This document shows positions 11,167-20,468 of a DNA stretch of 64,000 nucleotides, one piece after another (the first letter of the stretch is position 1; the number at the start of each line of letters is the position of its first letter). Below the pieces are notes generated by a model, which saw only the letters and a program-made list of their open reading frames with translations, was not told the origin of the DNA and made no database searches. A program made the translations under genes and the position numbers. The stretch is from Hamadaea flava (GTDB taxonomy: Bacteria > Actinomycetota > Actinomycetes > Mycobacteriales > Micromonosporaceae), in the NCBI RefSeq assembly GCF_024172085.1, contig NZ_JAMZDZ010000001.1, positions 3,720,001-3,784,000 on the forward strand, written 5' to 3'.

Positions 11167-12378
11167 CTAAATATCACCAAATGGTGTAGTTCCGGACATA
11201 GGCACGGAAACGACCTCACCGATGACGGTGATGACGGGCGTACGCAGATCGGCCGCCGCAGTGGCGATCTCGGCCAGCGGAGCGCGCACGACGACCTGCT
11301 GCGAGGTCGTGCCCTCCTGGATCGCCGCCGCCGGCGTAGCCGGATCACGCCCGGCCGCGATCAGGGTCGACGCGATCTCGGCCAGATGCCGGAGTCCCAT
11401 CAGCACGACGATCGTGCCGCGCGACCGGCCCAGCTCGGTCCAGTCGACGAGCGACTGCGCCGACGACGGGGCCAGGTGTCCGGAGACGACGGTGAACTCG
11501 TGCGTGACCCCGCGATGGGTGACCGGGATCCCGGCGACGGCGGGCACCGAGATCGCGCTGCTGACCCCGGGTACGACGACGACCGGTACGCCCGCCGCCG
11601 CGCAGGCCAGCGCCTCTTCCCCACCCCGGCCGAACACGAACGGGTCGCCGCCCTTGAGGCGTACGACGAATTTGCCGGCGAGCGCGCGATCGACGAGCAG
11701 TTCGTTGATGTGCTCCTGCGCCGCCGCCGCGCCGTAGGGCAGTTTGGCGACGTCGATCACCTCGACCTCAGGGCGCAGCTCGTCCAGCAGTACGCCGGGC
11801 GCGAGCCGGTCGGCGACCACCACGTCGGCCGCGTTGAGCAGCCGCCGTCCCTTGACCGTGATCAGCTCGGCGTCGCCTGGCCCGCCGCCGACGAGGGCCA
11901 CCGTCCCGGGCAGCCGATCGGTGTCCGTCGAGGACGCGAGCAGGGCCGCGATCCGGTCGCGCACGCTCATCGACAGCCGGGGCGAGCCCCCGCCGAGCAC
12001 CGCCACGGTCACCGGCCCGTGCCGGGTCACCGCCGGCGTCCACGCGGTCGCCGCGTGCCGGTCGTCGGCGCGTACGCAGAACACCCGCAAGTCCTCGGCG
12101 GCCGAACTCACCTGGGCGGCGGCCACCGGATCGTCCACGGCGACGTGCACCAGCCAAGCACCGTCCAAATCGGACGGCTCGAAGGCCCGGCCGCGCCACT
12201 CGAACCGGCCCGCGTCCCGCAACCCTTGCAGGGCAGGCGTCAGCTCAGGCGCGACGACGAGCAGATCGGCGCCCGCTTCCAGCAATGCCGGGATGCGACG
12301 GGTCGCGATGGCGCCACCGCCGACGACCACTACCCGGCGGCCGTCCAGCCGCAGGCCGAGGGGATACAACGAGCTCAT
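11167..12378 (-). CDS. cysG: Siroheme synthase / uroporphyrinogen-III C-methyltransferase
   Basis: A 403-residue two-domain protein. Residues 1-150 are a precorrin-2 dehydrogenase/ferrochelatase-type Rossmann domain (VVVVGGGAIATRRIPALLEAG). Residues about 160-400 are a SAM-dependent uroporphyrinogen-III methyltransferase with VALVGGGPGDAELITVKG, VVADRLAP, RLKGGDPFVFGRGGEE and IPVTHRGVTHEFTVVSGH. It supplies precorrin-2 for siroheme and/or cobalamin. The fused arrangement matches CysG; the central phosphoserine-loop region looks short. ATG 12378 overlaps the cobT stop by 4 nt (ATGA). It is the third gene of cobC-cobT-cysG. Confidence 0.93.
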   Translation of the reverse strand: MSSLYPLGLRLDGRRVVVVGGGAIATRRIPALLEAGADLLVVAPELTPALQGLRDAGRFEWRGRAFEPSDLDGAWLVHVAVDDPVAAAQVSSAAEDLRVFCVRADDRHAATAWTPAVTRHGPVTVAVLGGGSPRLSMSVRDRIAALLASSTDTDRLPGTVALVGGGPGDAELITVKGRRLLNAADVVVADRLAPGVLLDELRPEVEVIDVAKLPYGAAAAQEHINELLVDRALAGKFVVRLKGGDPFVFGRGGEEALACAAAGVPVVVVPGVSSAISVPAVAGIPVTHRGVTHEFTVVSGHLAPSSAQSLVDWTELGRSRGTIVVLMGLRHLAEIASTLIAAGRDPATPAAAIQEGTTSQQVVVRAPLAEIATAAADLRTPVITVIGEVVSVPMSGTTPFGDI

Positions 12379-13433
12379 TTCTCCGTGACACCAGCCGAGT
12401 CGAAGGTGGCCACCTCGTGCAGTACGCGTACCGCCGAGGCGACGATGGGCAGCGCGAGCAGGGCGCCGGTCCCCTCGCCGAGCCGCAGGCCGAGATCGAG
12501 CAGCGGATCGAGATCGAGGTGCGCGAGGGCGACCGCCGCCCCCGGCTCGACCGAGAGGTGGCCGGCGATCAGCGCGCTCGCGGCGTCCGGCGCTAGCTCG
12601 ACCGCCGCGACAGCCGCCGAGCAGGCGATGACACCGTCCAGAATCACCGGTACGCGACGCGCCGCCCCGCCGAGGATGAGCCCGGCGAGCGCGGCGTGTT
12701 CGAGGCCGCCCACCGCCGCCAGTACGCCGATCGGGTCGGCCGGATCCGGCCGGTGCAGGTCCAGCGCCTTGCGGATCACGGCGACCTTCTTGGTGTGGGT
12801 GTCGCTGTCGATGCCCGTCCCGAGGCCGGTCACACGGCCGGGGTCGGCGCCCGTGAACGCCGAGATCAGCGCGGCGGCCGGCGTGGTGTTCGCGATGCCC
12901 ATGTCGCCGGTGACGAGCACCCGCGTCCCGCCGTCGACCAGCTGATGCGCGACGGTGATGCCGACCTCGATCGCCCGCTCGGTCTCCTCGCGGGTGAGCG
13001 CGGGCTCGACGGTGAAGTCCCGGGTGCCGGGGCGTACCTTGGCCGCCACGAGCTTGGCCTCGTCCGGCAGCGTCGCCGCGACACCGACGTCCACCACGGT
13101 GACCTGCGCGCCGGTCTGCCGGGCGAACGCGTTGACCACCGCGCCACCGGCGACGAAGTTGGCGACCATCTGGGCCGTGACCTCCTGCGGCCACGGCGTG
13201 ACGCCCTGAGCGTGGACGCCGTGGTCGCCCGCGAAGATCGCGACCGTCGCGGGATCCAGCAACGGTGGCGGGCAGACCCCGGCCAGGCCGCTGAGCCGGA
13301 TCGACAGCTCCTCCAGGGTGCCCAGCGACCCGGTCGGCTTGGTCAGGCGACCGTGGCGGGCCCGGGCGGCGTCCATCGCGGACACGTCGAGCGGTCCGAT
13401 CGCACCGACCGTCCGAGCCAGCAACTCACCCAT
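12375..13433 (-). CDS. cobT: Nicotinate-nucleotide:dimethylbenzimidazole phosphoribosyltransferase
   Basis: A protein of about 352 residues. It transfers phosphoribose from nicotinate mononucleotide to 5,6-dimethylbenzimidazole, making the lower-ligand nucleotide of cobalamin. CobT motifs visible are RLTKPTGSLGTLEELSIRLSGL, VAIFAGDHGVHAQGVTPWPQEVTAQMVANF, TGDMGIANTTPAAALISAF and GLGTGIDSDTHTKK, plus a C-terminal LRLGEGTGALLALPIV with the catalytic-type glutamate. ATG 13433 has AGGAGA at ideal spacing. ATG 13439, two codons earlier, forms an ATGA overlap with the cobC stop and is the alternative start. Both fit a coupled operon. Confidence 0.95.
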   Translation of the reverse strand: MGELLARTVGAIGPLDVSAMDAARARHGRLTKPTGSLGTLEELSIRLSGLAGVCPPPLLDPATVAIFAGDHGVHAQGVTPWPQEVTAQMVANFVAGGAVVNAFARQTGAQVTVVDVGVAATLPDEAKLVAAKVRPGTRDFTVEPALTREETERAIEVGITVAHQLVDGGTRVLVTGDMGIANTTPAAALISAFTGADPGRVTGLGTGIDSDTHTKKVAVIRKALDLHRPDPADPIGVLAAVGGLEHAALAGLILGGAARRVPVILDGVIACSAAVAAVELAPDAASALIAGHLSVEPGAAVALAHLDLDPLLDLGLRLGEGTGALLALPIVASAVRVLHEVATFDSAGVTEK

Positions 13434-13435
13434 AG

Positions 13436-14500
13436 TCATTCTCCTCGATCGACTGACAGGACCGTGCGCAGTTCCTCGACGAACGCGTCGGTGGTCGCCG
13501 TGTCGCGGACGGCGACGCGTAACCAGTCCGGACCCAGCCCGGGGAAAGTATCGCCCCGCCGGACCGCCCAGCCCCGCAGGCGCAGCTGCTCGCGTACGCT
13601 CGCGGCTCCGGCGAGCCGGACGAGCACGAACGAGGCGGCCGGGTCGCCGACCACGGCTACGCCGGGCAGCGTACGCAGGGCGCTCACCAGATGGGCGCGC
13701 TCTTCCACCAAGTGGACAGCGATCTCGTCGGCCGTCTGCCGCGCCTCGTCGCTCGAACAGGCGATCGCGGCGGCCAGCGCCGGTGTGCTCACCGGCCAGA
13801 GTGGTGCGACCGCGCGCAGCGGGGCAAGCAGCTCGGGCGCGCCGAGCAGGTAGCCGATCCGCAGCCCGGCGAGCCCCCAGGTCTTCGTCAAGCTCCGCAA
13901 CACGAGCAATCCGGGCAGGTCGCGCCGGTGGGCCAGGCTCTCCGGCTCGCCCGGCACGGTGTCCGCGAACGCCTCGTCGACCAGCAGCACCCGGCCCGGC
14001 CGGGCCAGTCGCTCCAGGGTTCGGGCGGGATGCAGCACGGACGTGGGATTCGTCGGGTTGCCCACCACCACCAGGTCCGCGTCGTCCGGCACGTCCGCCG
14101 GGTCCAGCACGAACGGCGGCGGCAGCACGAGCCGGCGAACCTCGTGGCCCGCGGCGCGCAGCGCCGCCTCCGGCTCGGTGAACTGTGGATGCACGACCAG
14201 CGGTGTGCGTACCCCTAGGCCATGAGCGACCAGAGTGAAAGCCTGCGCGGCGCCCGCGGTCAGGAGCACCTCGGCGCTCGCGCGGTCGTGCCGGGCCGCG
14301 ACCGCCTCGCGGGCCGAGCGATCGTCCGGATACGCCGAGAGGTGCGCCAGGGATTCGGCGAGCGGCGTCGCGAGCCACCCGGGCATGGGCGCGAGCCGGA
14401 CGTTGACGGCGAGGTCGATGAGGTCGCCGGAGTCCGGGCCGACCTCCACATCGCCGTGATGAAGCAGATCGGGCTCGGGCGTGTTCTCGGGGTGCGGCAC
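13436..14500 (-). CDS. cobC: Threonine-phosphate decarboxylase-like aminotransferase (CobC)
   Basis: A 354-residue fold-type I PLP protein. Features are GGAAQAF-like LLTAGAAQAFTLVAHGL, VGNPTNPTSVLHP, VDEAFADTVPGE and the PLP-lysine region VLRSLTKTWGLAGLRIGYLLG. Actinobacterial CobC/CobD-type enzymes of this kind decarboxylate threonine phosphate to aminopropanol phosphate for the cobalamin nucleotide loop, and the cobT and cysG neighbours support this. A histidinol-phosphate aminotransferase-like role is the main alternative. GTG 14500 has no clear Shine-Dalgarno. It is the first gene of the minus-strand cob operon and is divergent from the PBP gene with a 93-bp gap. Confidence 0.88.
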   Translation of the reverse strand: MPHPENTPEPDLLHHGDVEVGPDSGDLIDLAVNVRLAPMPGWLATPLAESLAHLSAYPDDRSAREAVAARHDRASAEVLLTAGAAQAFTLVAHGLGVRTPLVVHPQFTEPEAALRAAGHEVRRLVLPPPFVLDPADVPDDADLVVVGNPTNPTSVLHPARTLERLARPGRVLLVDEAFADTVPGEPESLAHRRDLPGLLVLRSLTKTWGLAGLRIGYLLGAPELLAPLRAVAPLWPVSTPALAAAIACSSDEARQTADEIAVHLVEERAHLVSALRTLPGVAVVGDPAASFVLVRLAGAASVREQLRLRGWAVRRGDTFPGLGPDWLRVAVRDTATTDAFVEELRTVLSVDRGE

Positions 14501-14593
14501 GTCGTTAGGAGATCACAGGGTGTTGTCGCGAAGGCGACGGAGGGCTGCTTTTCCTCGTGCCGTTTGTCGCTTTCAATCATCTCTAAGCGGGAC

Positions 14594-16843
14594 ATGTCCT
14601 ACCTTGGACTGGTGATAAAGCGCACCCTCGCCGCGACCGGCCGCATGACACCGATTCTGCGAGCCGGGCTCATCTCCGGCGTCATCGTGGCCGCGGTGAC
14701 GTATCCTCTGGCCGCCGTCGGCGGGCTGGGGGTGAAGTCCGGATTCGACTGGTATCAGGCATTGCCCGCGGAGTTGACGGTGCAACCGCCCGCCCAGACC
14801 ACCTACGTCTACGCCAACGATGGCAAGACGCTACTGACCACGTTCTACGAGGAACATCGCAAGTACACGCCGATCAGCGAGATGTCGGAGAACATCCAGC
14901 ACGCCATCGTGGCGAGCGAGGACGCCCGCTTCTACGAGCACAACGGCGTGGACGTCAAAGGCATCGCCCGGGCGTTCGTGGCGAACCACAACTCGGGCCA
15001 GGTGACCCAGGGCGCGTCGACGCTGACCATGCAGTACGTCCGGGCGACCCTGCGCGACGGCGCGCAGACCCCGGCCGAGGTGCAGCAGGCGACCGAGCAG
15101 ACCAGCGGCCGTAAGATCCGCGAGATCCGGCTGGCGATCGCGCTCGAGAAGAAGATGTCCAAGCAGGAGATCCTGGAGCGCTACCTGAACGTGGCCTACT
15201 TCGGGCACCGGGCGTACGGCGTCTTCGCGGCGTCGCAGATCTTCTTCTCGAAGACGCCGAAGACGCTGACCCCGACCGAGGCGGCGACGCTGGCCGGCCT
15301 GGTGCAGGCGCCCTCGCTCTACGATCCGGCGGCCTCCAACCAGCGGGCCGCGACCGAACGCCGCAACTACGTGCTGCAGCGGATGTCCGATCTCGGCTAT
15401 CTGTCCGCGGACGAGGCGAAACAGGCGGCCAGTCAGCCGATCAAGCTGAAGATCACCAACCCGCCGAACGACTGCATCTCGATCGCGCCGAAGCTGAACA
15501 GCATGGGGTACTTCTGCGACTTCTTCAAGTCGTGGTGGATGTCGCAGCCGGCGTTCGGCAACAACCCGGCCGAACGCGAGGCCAAACTGCGTCGCGGCGG
15601 CTACCGCGTGGTGACCTCCATCGATCCCAAGGTGCAGGCGGCGGCACAGAAGAACGTGCTCGCCAACGTCAGCAAGAGCAACCCGTACGCCCACGGCGTC
15701 GTGCTCGTGCAACCGCGTACCGGCATGGTCAAGGCGATGGGCCTGAACCGCACGTACTCCTTGGACCAGAAGAACAACGGCACCAACACCGACTGGAACA
15801 AGGCGGGCAAGATCCCGGGCACCTACCCGAACACGGTGAACCCGCTCAACGGCGGCGGTTTCAACGGCGCGGGCTACCAGGCGGGTTCGACGTTCAAGAT
15901 GTTCACCCTGCTGGCGGCGTTGCAGGCCGGCTTCAAGATGAACCAGTCGTACTACTCACCGCAGCGCCTGGTCTCGAAGTACTGGGCGGGCTGGGGCGAA
16001 CGCGGCTCGTGCGCGGGCGGCCGGTGGTGCCCGACGAACGCCAGCGGCTCGATGACCGGTACGCAGAACATGTGGACCGGCTTCGGGAAGTCCGTGAACA
16101 CGTACTTCGTGCAACTGGAGCAGGCAGTCGGCTCCGACGCGGTCGTACGCATGGCGGAAAGCCTCGGACTGTCCTGGCACAACGACATCGACGACATGAT
16201 GGCGACCTACCCGCGGAGCAAGACGTGGGGCGCGTTCACCCTGGGCGTCGCCGACACCACGCCGCTGGAGATGGCCACGGCGTACGCCGCGGTCGCCGGG
16301 GACGGCCTCTATTGCGAGGCGCTTCCGGTGCAGTCGATCACCAACCCGGACGGGACAGCGACGACCTGGACCAACGAACAGGGCCAGACCGTCGAGGTCG
16401 CCGCACCGCGCTGCAAGCAGGTCGTACGCCCGGAGGTCGCCCACGCGGCCACCGACGCCGCCCGCTGCGTCACCGGATATGGGGCCTCGAAGGGCGGCTG
16501 CGGAAGCTGGAACACCACGGGCGGCAGCGTCTACAACATGATCGGCCGTCCGATCGCGGGCAAGACCGGTACCACCGACGACACCCGCGCGGCCTGGTTC
16601 GTGGGCTTCACGCCCGAGTACGCCGCGGCGAGCTTCATGGCCGACCCGGACAATCCGTTCCACGCCGTCGGCGACTGGAACTACAACATTCCACTTCAGG
16701 CGGTGGCCTGGACGCTGCGGGACGCGTTGAAGGGCCAGCCGATCCGGTACTTCACGCCGCCGCCGACATCGATCCTGGGCAAGGGGACGTACGTGGCCGC
16801 GCCACAGGACTCCGCGCCCAAGAAGAAGAACCGCCGCCGCTAG
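14594..16843 (+). CDS. Class A penicillin-binding protein (transglycosylase/transpeptidase)
   Basis: A 749-residue bifunctional peptidoglycan synthase. It has a short cytoplasmic tail and one membrane segment (AGLISGVIVAAVTYPLAAV). The GT51 domain carries catalytic motifs SEDARFYEHNGVDVKGIARAF and GASTLTMQYVR. The transpeptidase domain has SxxK at GSTFKMF (about residue 437), SxN at GKSVNTYF and KTG at AGKTGTTDD. A short basic tail KKKNRRR ends the protein, with no PASTA repeats. ATG 14594 is chosen; GTG 14612 six codons later is a possible start, and neither has a strong ribosome site. Extracellular cysteines (GSCAGGRWCPT, GGCGSW) may form disulfides. Confidence 0.95.
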   Translation: MSYLGLVIKRTLAATGRMTPILRAGLISGVIVAAVTYPLAAVGGLGVKSGFDWYQALPAELTVQPPAQTTYVYANDGKTLLTTFYEEHRKYTPISEMSENIQHAIVASEDARFYEHNGVDVKGIARAFVANHNSGQVTQGASTLTMQYVRATLRDGAQTPAEVQQATEQTSGRKIREIRLAIALEKKMSKQEILERYLNVAYFGHRAYGVFAASQIFFSKTPKTLTPTEAATLAGLVQAPSLYDPAASNQRAATERRNYVLQRMSDLGYLSADEAKQAASQPIKLKITNPPNDCISIAPKLNSMGYFCDFFKSWWMSQPAFGNNPAEREAKLRRGGYRVVTSIDPKVQAAAQKNVLANVSKSNPYAHGVVLVQPRTGMVKAMGLNRTYSLDQKNNGTNTDWNKAGKIPGTYPNTVNPLNGGGFNGAGYQAGSTFKMFTLLAALQAGFKMNQSYYSPQRLVSKYWAGWGERGSCAGGRWCPTNASGSMTGTQNMWTGFGKSVNTYFVQLEQAVGSDAVVRMAESLGLSWHNDIDDMMATYPRSKTWGAFTLGVADTTPLEMATAYAAVAGDGLYCEALPVQSITNPDGTATTWTNEQGQTVEVAAPRCKQVVRPEVAHAATDAARCVTGYGASKGGCGSWNTTGGSVYNMIGRPIAGKTGTTDDTRAAWFVGFTPEYAAASFMADPDNPFHAVGDWNYNIPLQAVAWTLRDALKGQPIRYFTPPPTSILGKGTYVAAPQDSAPKKKNRRR

Positions 16844-16866
16844 GTTTTCGACGCCTTTGGGCACTG

Positions 16867-16919
16867 GATCAGGGTTCTGGGTCGAATCTTGCACAAAGAT
16901 TCGACCCAGAACCCTGATC
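16867..16919. repeat. Perfect 24-bp-arm intergenic palindrome (family member 2)
   Basis: Arms 16867-16890 and 16896-16919 match perfectly over 24 bp with a 5-nt loop (GCACA); flanking G-T wobble pairs could extend the stem. The outer arm begins GATCAGGGTT. It sits between the convergent PBP (+) and GNAT (-) genes, so it could work as a bidirectional terminator, though it has no T-tract. It belongs to the same family as 8935-8998. Confidence 0.9.
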
Positions 16920-16949
16920 TGCTCGGGAAGCCTGACTTCTCGGTACGCC

Positions 16950-17516
16950 TTACTTGAGGTCGGCGGCGACGAGCGACCAGACCTCGAGGTCGACCCGGCC
17001 GCTGTGCACGAACCCGGCGTTGCGCATGAGGCCCTCGTAGGTGAAGCCGGCCTTCTCCGCCACCCGGCGGGAGGCCAGGTTGCCCGGGGCTACCCGCAGC
17101 TCGACCCGCTGGAAGCCGTGTTCGAGCAGGAGCGCCAGGCTGAGCGCGTCGACGGCCTCGGGGGCGAAGCCGAATCCGCGCATGTCGGAGGCGACGGCGT
17201 AGGAGACTTCGGTCACCCGGGACGCCCAGTCGGTGCGCTTGGTCCACAGCGAGCCGACCAGTGCGCCGTCTTCGCGCCGGACGATCCCGTAGTGATCGCC
17301 CGCACCGCTGTCACGGCGTTCGGTGGCCAACTCGGTACACCAGGCCCGCCCCTCGATCTGCCCGAACTCCTTCGGGAACGGCAGCCACCGCTGAACCAGC
17401 TTGTCGGCGAAGATCTCGCCGACCGGCTTGGCGTCGTCCGCCTCGAGGGGGCGTACGTCGAGCCGGGGGGTGGCTACCGTCAGGGTGGGGAAGCGCCGCA
17501 CCGCAACTTCCGACAT
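16950..17516 (-). CDS. GNAT N-acetyltransferase (RimJ/RimL-like)
   Basis: A 188-residue GNAT protein using acetyl-CoA. It starts with TPRLDVRPLEADDAKPVGEIF, typical of the RimJ/RimL branch (Acetyltransf_3). The acetyl-CoA-binding region is EVSYAVASDMRGFGFAPEAVDALSLALL, followed by RVELRVAPGNLASRRVAEKAGFTYEG. The substrate is not predictable; ribosomal-protein N-termini or small amines are typical for the family. ATG 17516 is the start. It is transcribed towards the PBP gene and separated from it by the hairpin at 16867. Confidence 0.88.
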   Translation of the reverse strand: MSEVAVRRFPTLTVATPRLDVRPLEADDAKPVGEIFADKLVQRWLPFPKEFGQIEGRAWCTELATERRDSGAGDHYGIVRREDGALVGSLWTKRTDWASRVTEVSYAVASDMRGFGFAPEAVDALSLALLLEHGFQRVELRVAPGNLASRRVAEKAGFTYEGLMRNAGFVHSGRVDLEVWSLVAADLK

Positions 17517-17665
17517 GCTGACTCCGATCGCTCGGCGAGCCCGGGTTGCCCAGGGCCAAAGGGCACCTTACCCAATGTTCTGTCGCGATGCCGCTCTTCG
17601 TGCTGGACGCCCGCTGACAAGATGCTCCCAATCGGTGATCGCCCGCACATGGGTACGCTCACCTG

Positions 17666-18469
17666 GTGCGTACTGTGCTGACCGCCCGTTGGCTGGGGCT
17701 CTTCGTCGTGGCGTTGGCCCTGGCCGCGATCATGGTGTTCCTCGGCCGTTGGCAGCTCGACCGCTATGAGCTGCGGTCGGCGGTGAACGATCGCATCGCC
17801 GCGGGTGAATCCGGCGAGCCGGTCCCGGCGACCTCGATCCTGCCGCGTCCCGAAGGCGGCGCCGGCACCGTCGGCGCGCGTACGCCGGACGACGTCACCT
17901 GGCGCCGAGTGTCCGTGACGGGCGTCTACGACAGCTCCCGTGAGCTGCTGGTACGCAACCGCACCGGGCAGGGTCAGGCCGGGTTCGAGGTGGTCACGCC
18001 GCTCGTCCAGGCGGACGGGACGGCCGTGCTGATCGACCGTGGCTGGATTCCGGCCAACCCCAAGGGCCCGACCCTCGCGCCGGACATCCCCGCCGCGCCC
18101 ACCGGCACCGTCACGGTGGTCGGCCGGGTGCATCCCTCCGAGAGTGGCGGGACCGACACGGTCACGGTGGACGGCAAGACGGAGATCCGCCGGATCGCCA
18201 CCGGGCCGATCGCGCGCTACCTCAACCAGTACGCCGTCTACGACGCGTACGTGCTGGCGATTGACGGCACGCCCGGCGTGACGGCCGCCCCGGTCGGGGT
18301 GCCGACACAGAACGCCTGGCAGAACGCGGCGTACGTGGTGCAGTGGTGGCTGTTCGCCGGGCTGACCCTCGTCGGCTTCGTCTACCTGCTGCGCAAGGAG
18401 ATCAGCCAGCCGGCGTCCGGGCCGAGCGATCGGGTGGCGGGCTCCCCGGAGGCTGCACCCGTCCCCTAA
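17666..18469 (+). CDS. SURF1 family protein
   Basis: A 267-residue protein with two membrane helices bracketing an exported domain: N-terminal WLGLFVVALALAAIMVFLGRWQLDRY and C-terminal VVQWWLFAGLTLVGFVYLLRK. The hallmark LGRWQLDR is followed by WRRVSVTGVYD, GFEVVTPLV, LIDRGWIPANP and the late YVVQWW motif, all diagnostic for SURF1/Shy1. Family members help insert heme or assemble aa3-type cytochrome oxidase in the membrane. GTG 17666 is the start. It reads towards the small proline-rich membrane protein gene, 10 nt after its stop. Confidence 0.93.
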   Translation: MRTVLTARWLGLFVVALALAAIMVFLGRWQLDRYELRSAVNDRIAAGESGEPVPATSILPRPEGGAGTVGARTPDDVTWRRVSVTGVYDSSRELLVRNRTGQGQAGFEVVTPLVQADGTAVLIDRGWIPANPKGPTLAPDIPAAPTGTVTVVGRVHPSESGGTDTVTVDGKTEIRRIATGPIARYLNQYAVYDAYVLAIDGTPGVTAAPVGVPTQNAWQNAAYVVQWWLFAGLTLVGFVYLLRKEISQPASGPSDRVAGSPEAAPVP

Positions 18470-18479
18470 CCTGGTGGCC

Positions 18480-19025
18480 ATGACCGTCTCGGAGCCGGAT
18501 CCCACCCCGGTCGACCCCTTCATGACGACGCACGCCATGCCTCCAGCGCTTCCGGCGGAACCCGCGTATCCGGCGTATCCACCTGCGGAGCCGGCGTATC
18601 ACTACGCCGAGCCGGTGTCTCCGGTCGCTCCGCCGCCGATGGAAGCCGCGCCGCCGGCTGTCCCAGCGCCGCCGCTGCCGATCGTGGCCCGGGTCGGCGA
18701 GATCTCGGTCAGCTCCACGACGATCTACACGCCGACGGGCGAGATGCCGCTCCGCGGTTCGCAGTGGGTCGTGACCGACCAGTGGCAGGCGCACTCGAAG
18801 ATCCCGGTCTGGGCCATCGTGCTGTGCATCCTGACGTTCTTCTGCATCCCGATCTTCAACTTCCTGTTCCTGCTGGCCAAGGAGACCTACTACACCGGCA
18901 TGGTGGTGGTCAGCGTGACGAGCGCGGGGCGGCACTACGTGGCCCGCATCCCCGTGAACAGCCAGGTGCAGGTCGCCAACCTGCAGAGCCAGGTGAACTA
19001 CATCCGGTCCCTGGCGGCACTCTGA
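18480..19025 (+). CDS. Proline-rich small membrane protein
   Basis: A protein of about 181 residues. The first 70 residues are rich in Pro, Ala, Tyr and Glu, with short repeats such as PAEPAYPAYP and PPAEPAYHYAEP. A structured segment and a single strong hydrophobic region (IPVWAIVLCILTFFCIPIFNFLFLLAKE) follow, then a C-terminal segment of about 45 residues. I do not recognise the family; the proline-rich head followed by a membrane hairpin is common in actinobacterial surface or trafficking proteins. ATG 18480 is chosen; GTG 18474, two codons earlier, is also possible. A strong hairpin follows the stop. Confidence 0.6.
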   Translation: MTVSEPDPTPVDPFMTTHAMPPALPAEPAYPAYPPAEPAYHYAEPVSPVAPPPMEAAPPAVPAPPLPIVARVGEISVSSTTIYTPTGEMPLRGSQWVVTDQWQAHSKIPVWAIVLCILTFFCIPIFNFLFLLAKETYYTGMVVVSVTSAGRHYVARIPVNSQVQVANLQSQVNYIRSLAAL

Positions 19026-19031
19026 GCGAGT

Positions 19032-19057
19032 GCGGGCGGGCCCGAAGGCCCGCCCGC
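19032..19057. terminator. Bidirectional hairpin terminator between convergent genes
   Basis: Arms 19032-19042 and 19047-19057 are perfectly complementary over 11 GC-rich bp (GCGGGCGGGCC) with a CGAA tetraloop. It lies 7 nt after the 18480 gene and 20 nt from the end of the converging peptidase gene. There is no T-tract, as is common in GC-rich actinomycetes. Confidence 0.8.
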
Positions 19058-19076
19058 GTGGCTCCAGCTCAGTAGC

Positions 19077-20447
19077 TCACAGCGCGGCGACGTTGCGCAG
19101 CAGCAGCGCCTCGGCCAGGCAGACCTTGGCGAACTCGCCCAGGTGGAGGCTCTCGTTCGGGCCATGCGCCTTGGCGTACGGGTCCTCGACGCCGGTGACC
19201 AGCACGGACGCTCCCGGGAACGCCTCGGTGAAGGTGGCGATGAACGGGATCGAGCCGCCGACGCCGATGTCCACCGGCTCGGTGCCGTCCCAGGCCTCCC
19301 GGAACGCGGCGCGGGCGGCGTCGTAGGCCGGGCCCGTCGCGTCGATGACGATCGGGTCGCCGTCGTGCTCGAAGGTCACGTCGACGTGGGCGCCCCACGA
19401 CACGTGCTTCTCCAGGTGCGCCTTCATGATCTCGTACGCCCGTTTGCGGTCGTCGCCCGGCGCGAGCCGAATGCTGATCTTGGCCTTGGCCGTCGGGACG
19501 ATGGCGTTGGGCGCCTCGCCGGTCCGTGGCGCGTCGACACCGAGGATCGCGATGGACGGCTTGGTCCACAGCCGCTCGACGATGCGCCCCGTGCCGATGA
19601 ACTCGACGCCGTCGAGCAGCCCGGTCTCCTCGCGGAACCGGTCCTCCGGGTAGTCCAGCGGCGCGGCGGCGGTCGAGACGAGTCCTTCGACGGCCACGTC
19701 ACCGTTGTCGTCGTGGAGCGTGGTGAGCAGCCGCGACAGCGTCATCAGCGCGTCCGGCACGGCACCGCCGGCCATGCCGGAGTGCACGGCCTGCTTCAGC
19801 ACCTTGACCTCGACGAACATGTTCACGATGCCGCGCAGCGAGGTGGTCAGCGCCGGGACGCCGATGTCCCAGTTGCCCGAGTCGGCGATCACGATGACGT
19901 CGCTGCGCAACGTCTCCTTGTACGCCTCCAGCAGCGCCGGCAGCGAGGCGGAGCCGAACTCCTCCTCACCCTCGACGAAGACGACGACGCCCACCGGCAG
20001 CCGGTCGTCGGCCGTGCCGGAGCCGAACGCCCGCAGCGCCGCGACGTGGGCCAGCACACCCGCCTTGTCGTCGGCGCAGCCGCGGCCATAGAGCCGCCCG
20101 TCCCGCTCCACCGGCTCGAACGGGTCGCTCTCCCAGAGCGACAGGTCGCCGACGGGCTGGACATCGTGGTGGGCGTAGAGCAGGACGGTCGGCGCGCCGG
20201 GCGGGGCCGGCTTGACGCCGATCACGGCCGGGTGCCCGTCGCCGATCCGGGCGATCTGGGTGTCCAGGCCGCAGCCGCGCAGCAGCTCCGCAACCGCCTC
20301 GGCGGAGCGCTCGAGCGGGGTGAAGTCGAATCCGTCGAAGGCGATGCCCGGGATGCGGGCCAGCCGCTCCAGGTCCGCGCGAACACCGGGGAGCTCGCGC
20401 TCCACCGCCGCGCGCAGCTCCTCGACGCTGAGGGTGGGTGTGGTCAT
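19077..20447 (-). CDS. M20 family metallopeptidase (dipeptidase)
   Basis: A 456-residue cytosolic dizinc peptidase of the M20 dipeptidase/ArgE-type group. Zinc-binding signatures are LLYAHHDVQPVGD, GRGCADDKAGVLAHVAAL, the catalytic FVEGEEEFGSASL and ADSGNWDIG, with a C-terminal histidine in GPNESLHLGEF. A dimerisation or lid domain sits between residues about 200 and 320, starting at VKVLKQAVHSGMAGG. The family cleaves dipeptides or N-acyl amino acids; the substrate is not determined. ATG 20447 is the start. The gene ends 20 nt from the terminator hairpin at 19032-19057. Confidence 0.9.
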   Translation of the reverse strand: MTTPTLSVEELRAAVERELPGVRADLERLARIPGIAFDGFDFTPLERSAEAVAELLRGCGLDTQIARIGDGHPAVIGVKPAPPGAPTVLLYAHHDVQPVGDLSLWESDPFEPVERDGRLYGRGCADDKAGVLAHVAALRAFGSGTADDRLPVGVVVFVEGEEEFGSASLPALLEAYKETLRSDVIVIADSGNWDIGVPALTTSLRGIVNMFVEVKVLKQAVHSGMAGGAVPDALMTLSRLLTTLHDDNGDVAVEGLVSTAAAPLDYPEDRFREETGLLDGVEFIGTGRIVERLWTKPSIAILGVDAPRTGEAPNAIVPTAKAKISIRLAPGDDRKRAYEIMKAHLEKHVSWGAHVDVTFEHDGDPIVIDATGPAYDAARAAFREAWDGTEPVDIGVGGSIPFIATFTEAFPGASVLVTGVEDPYAKAHGPNESLHLGEFAKVCLAEALLLRNVAAL

Positions 20448-20468
20448 GGCCTTGATCCTAACGACCCG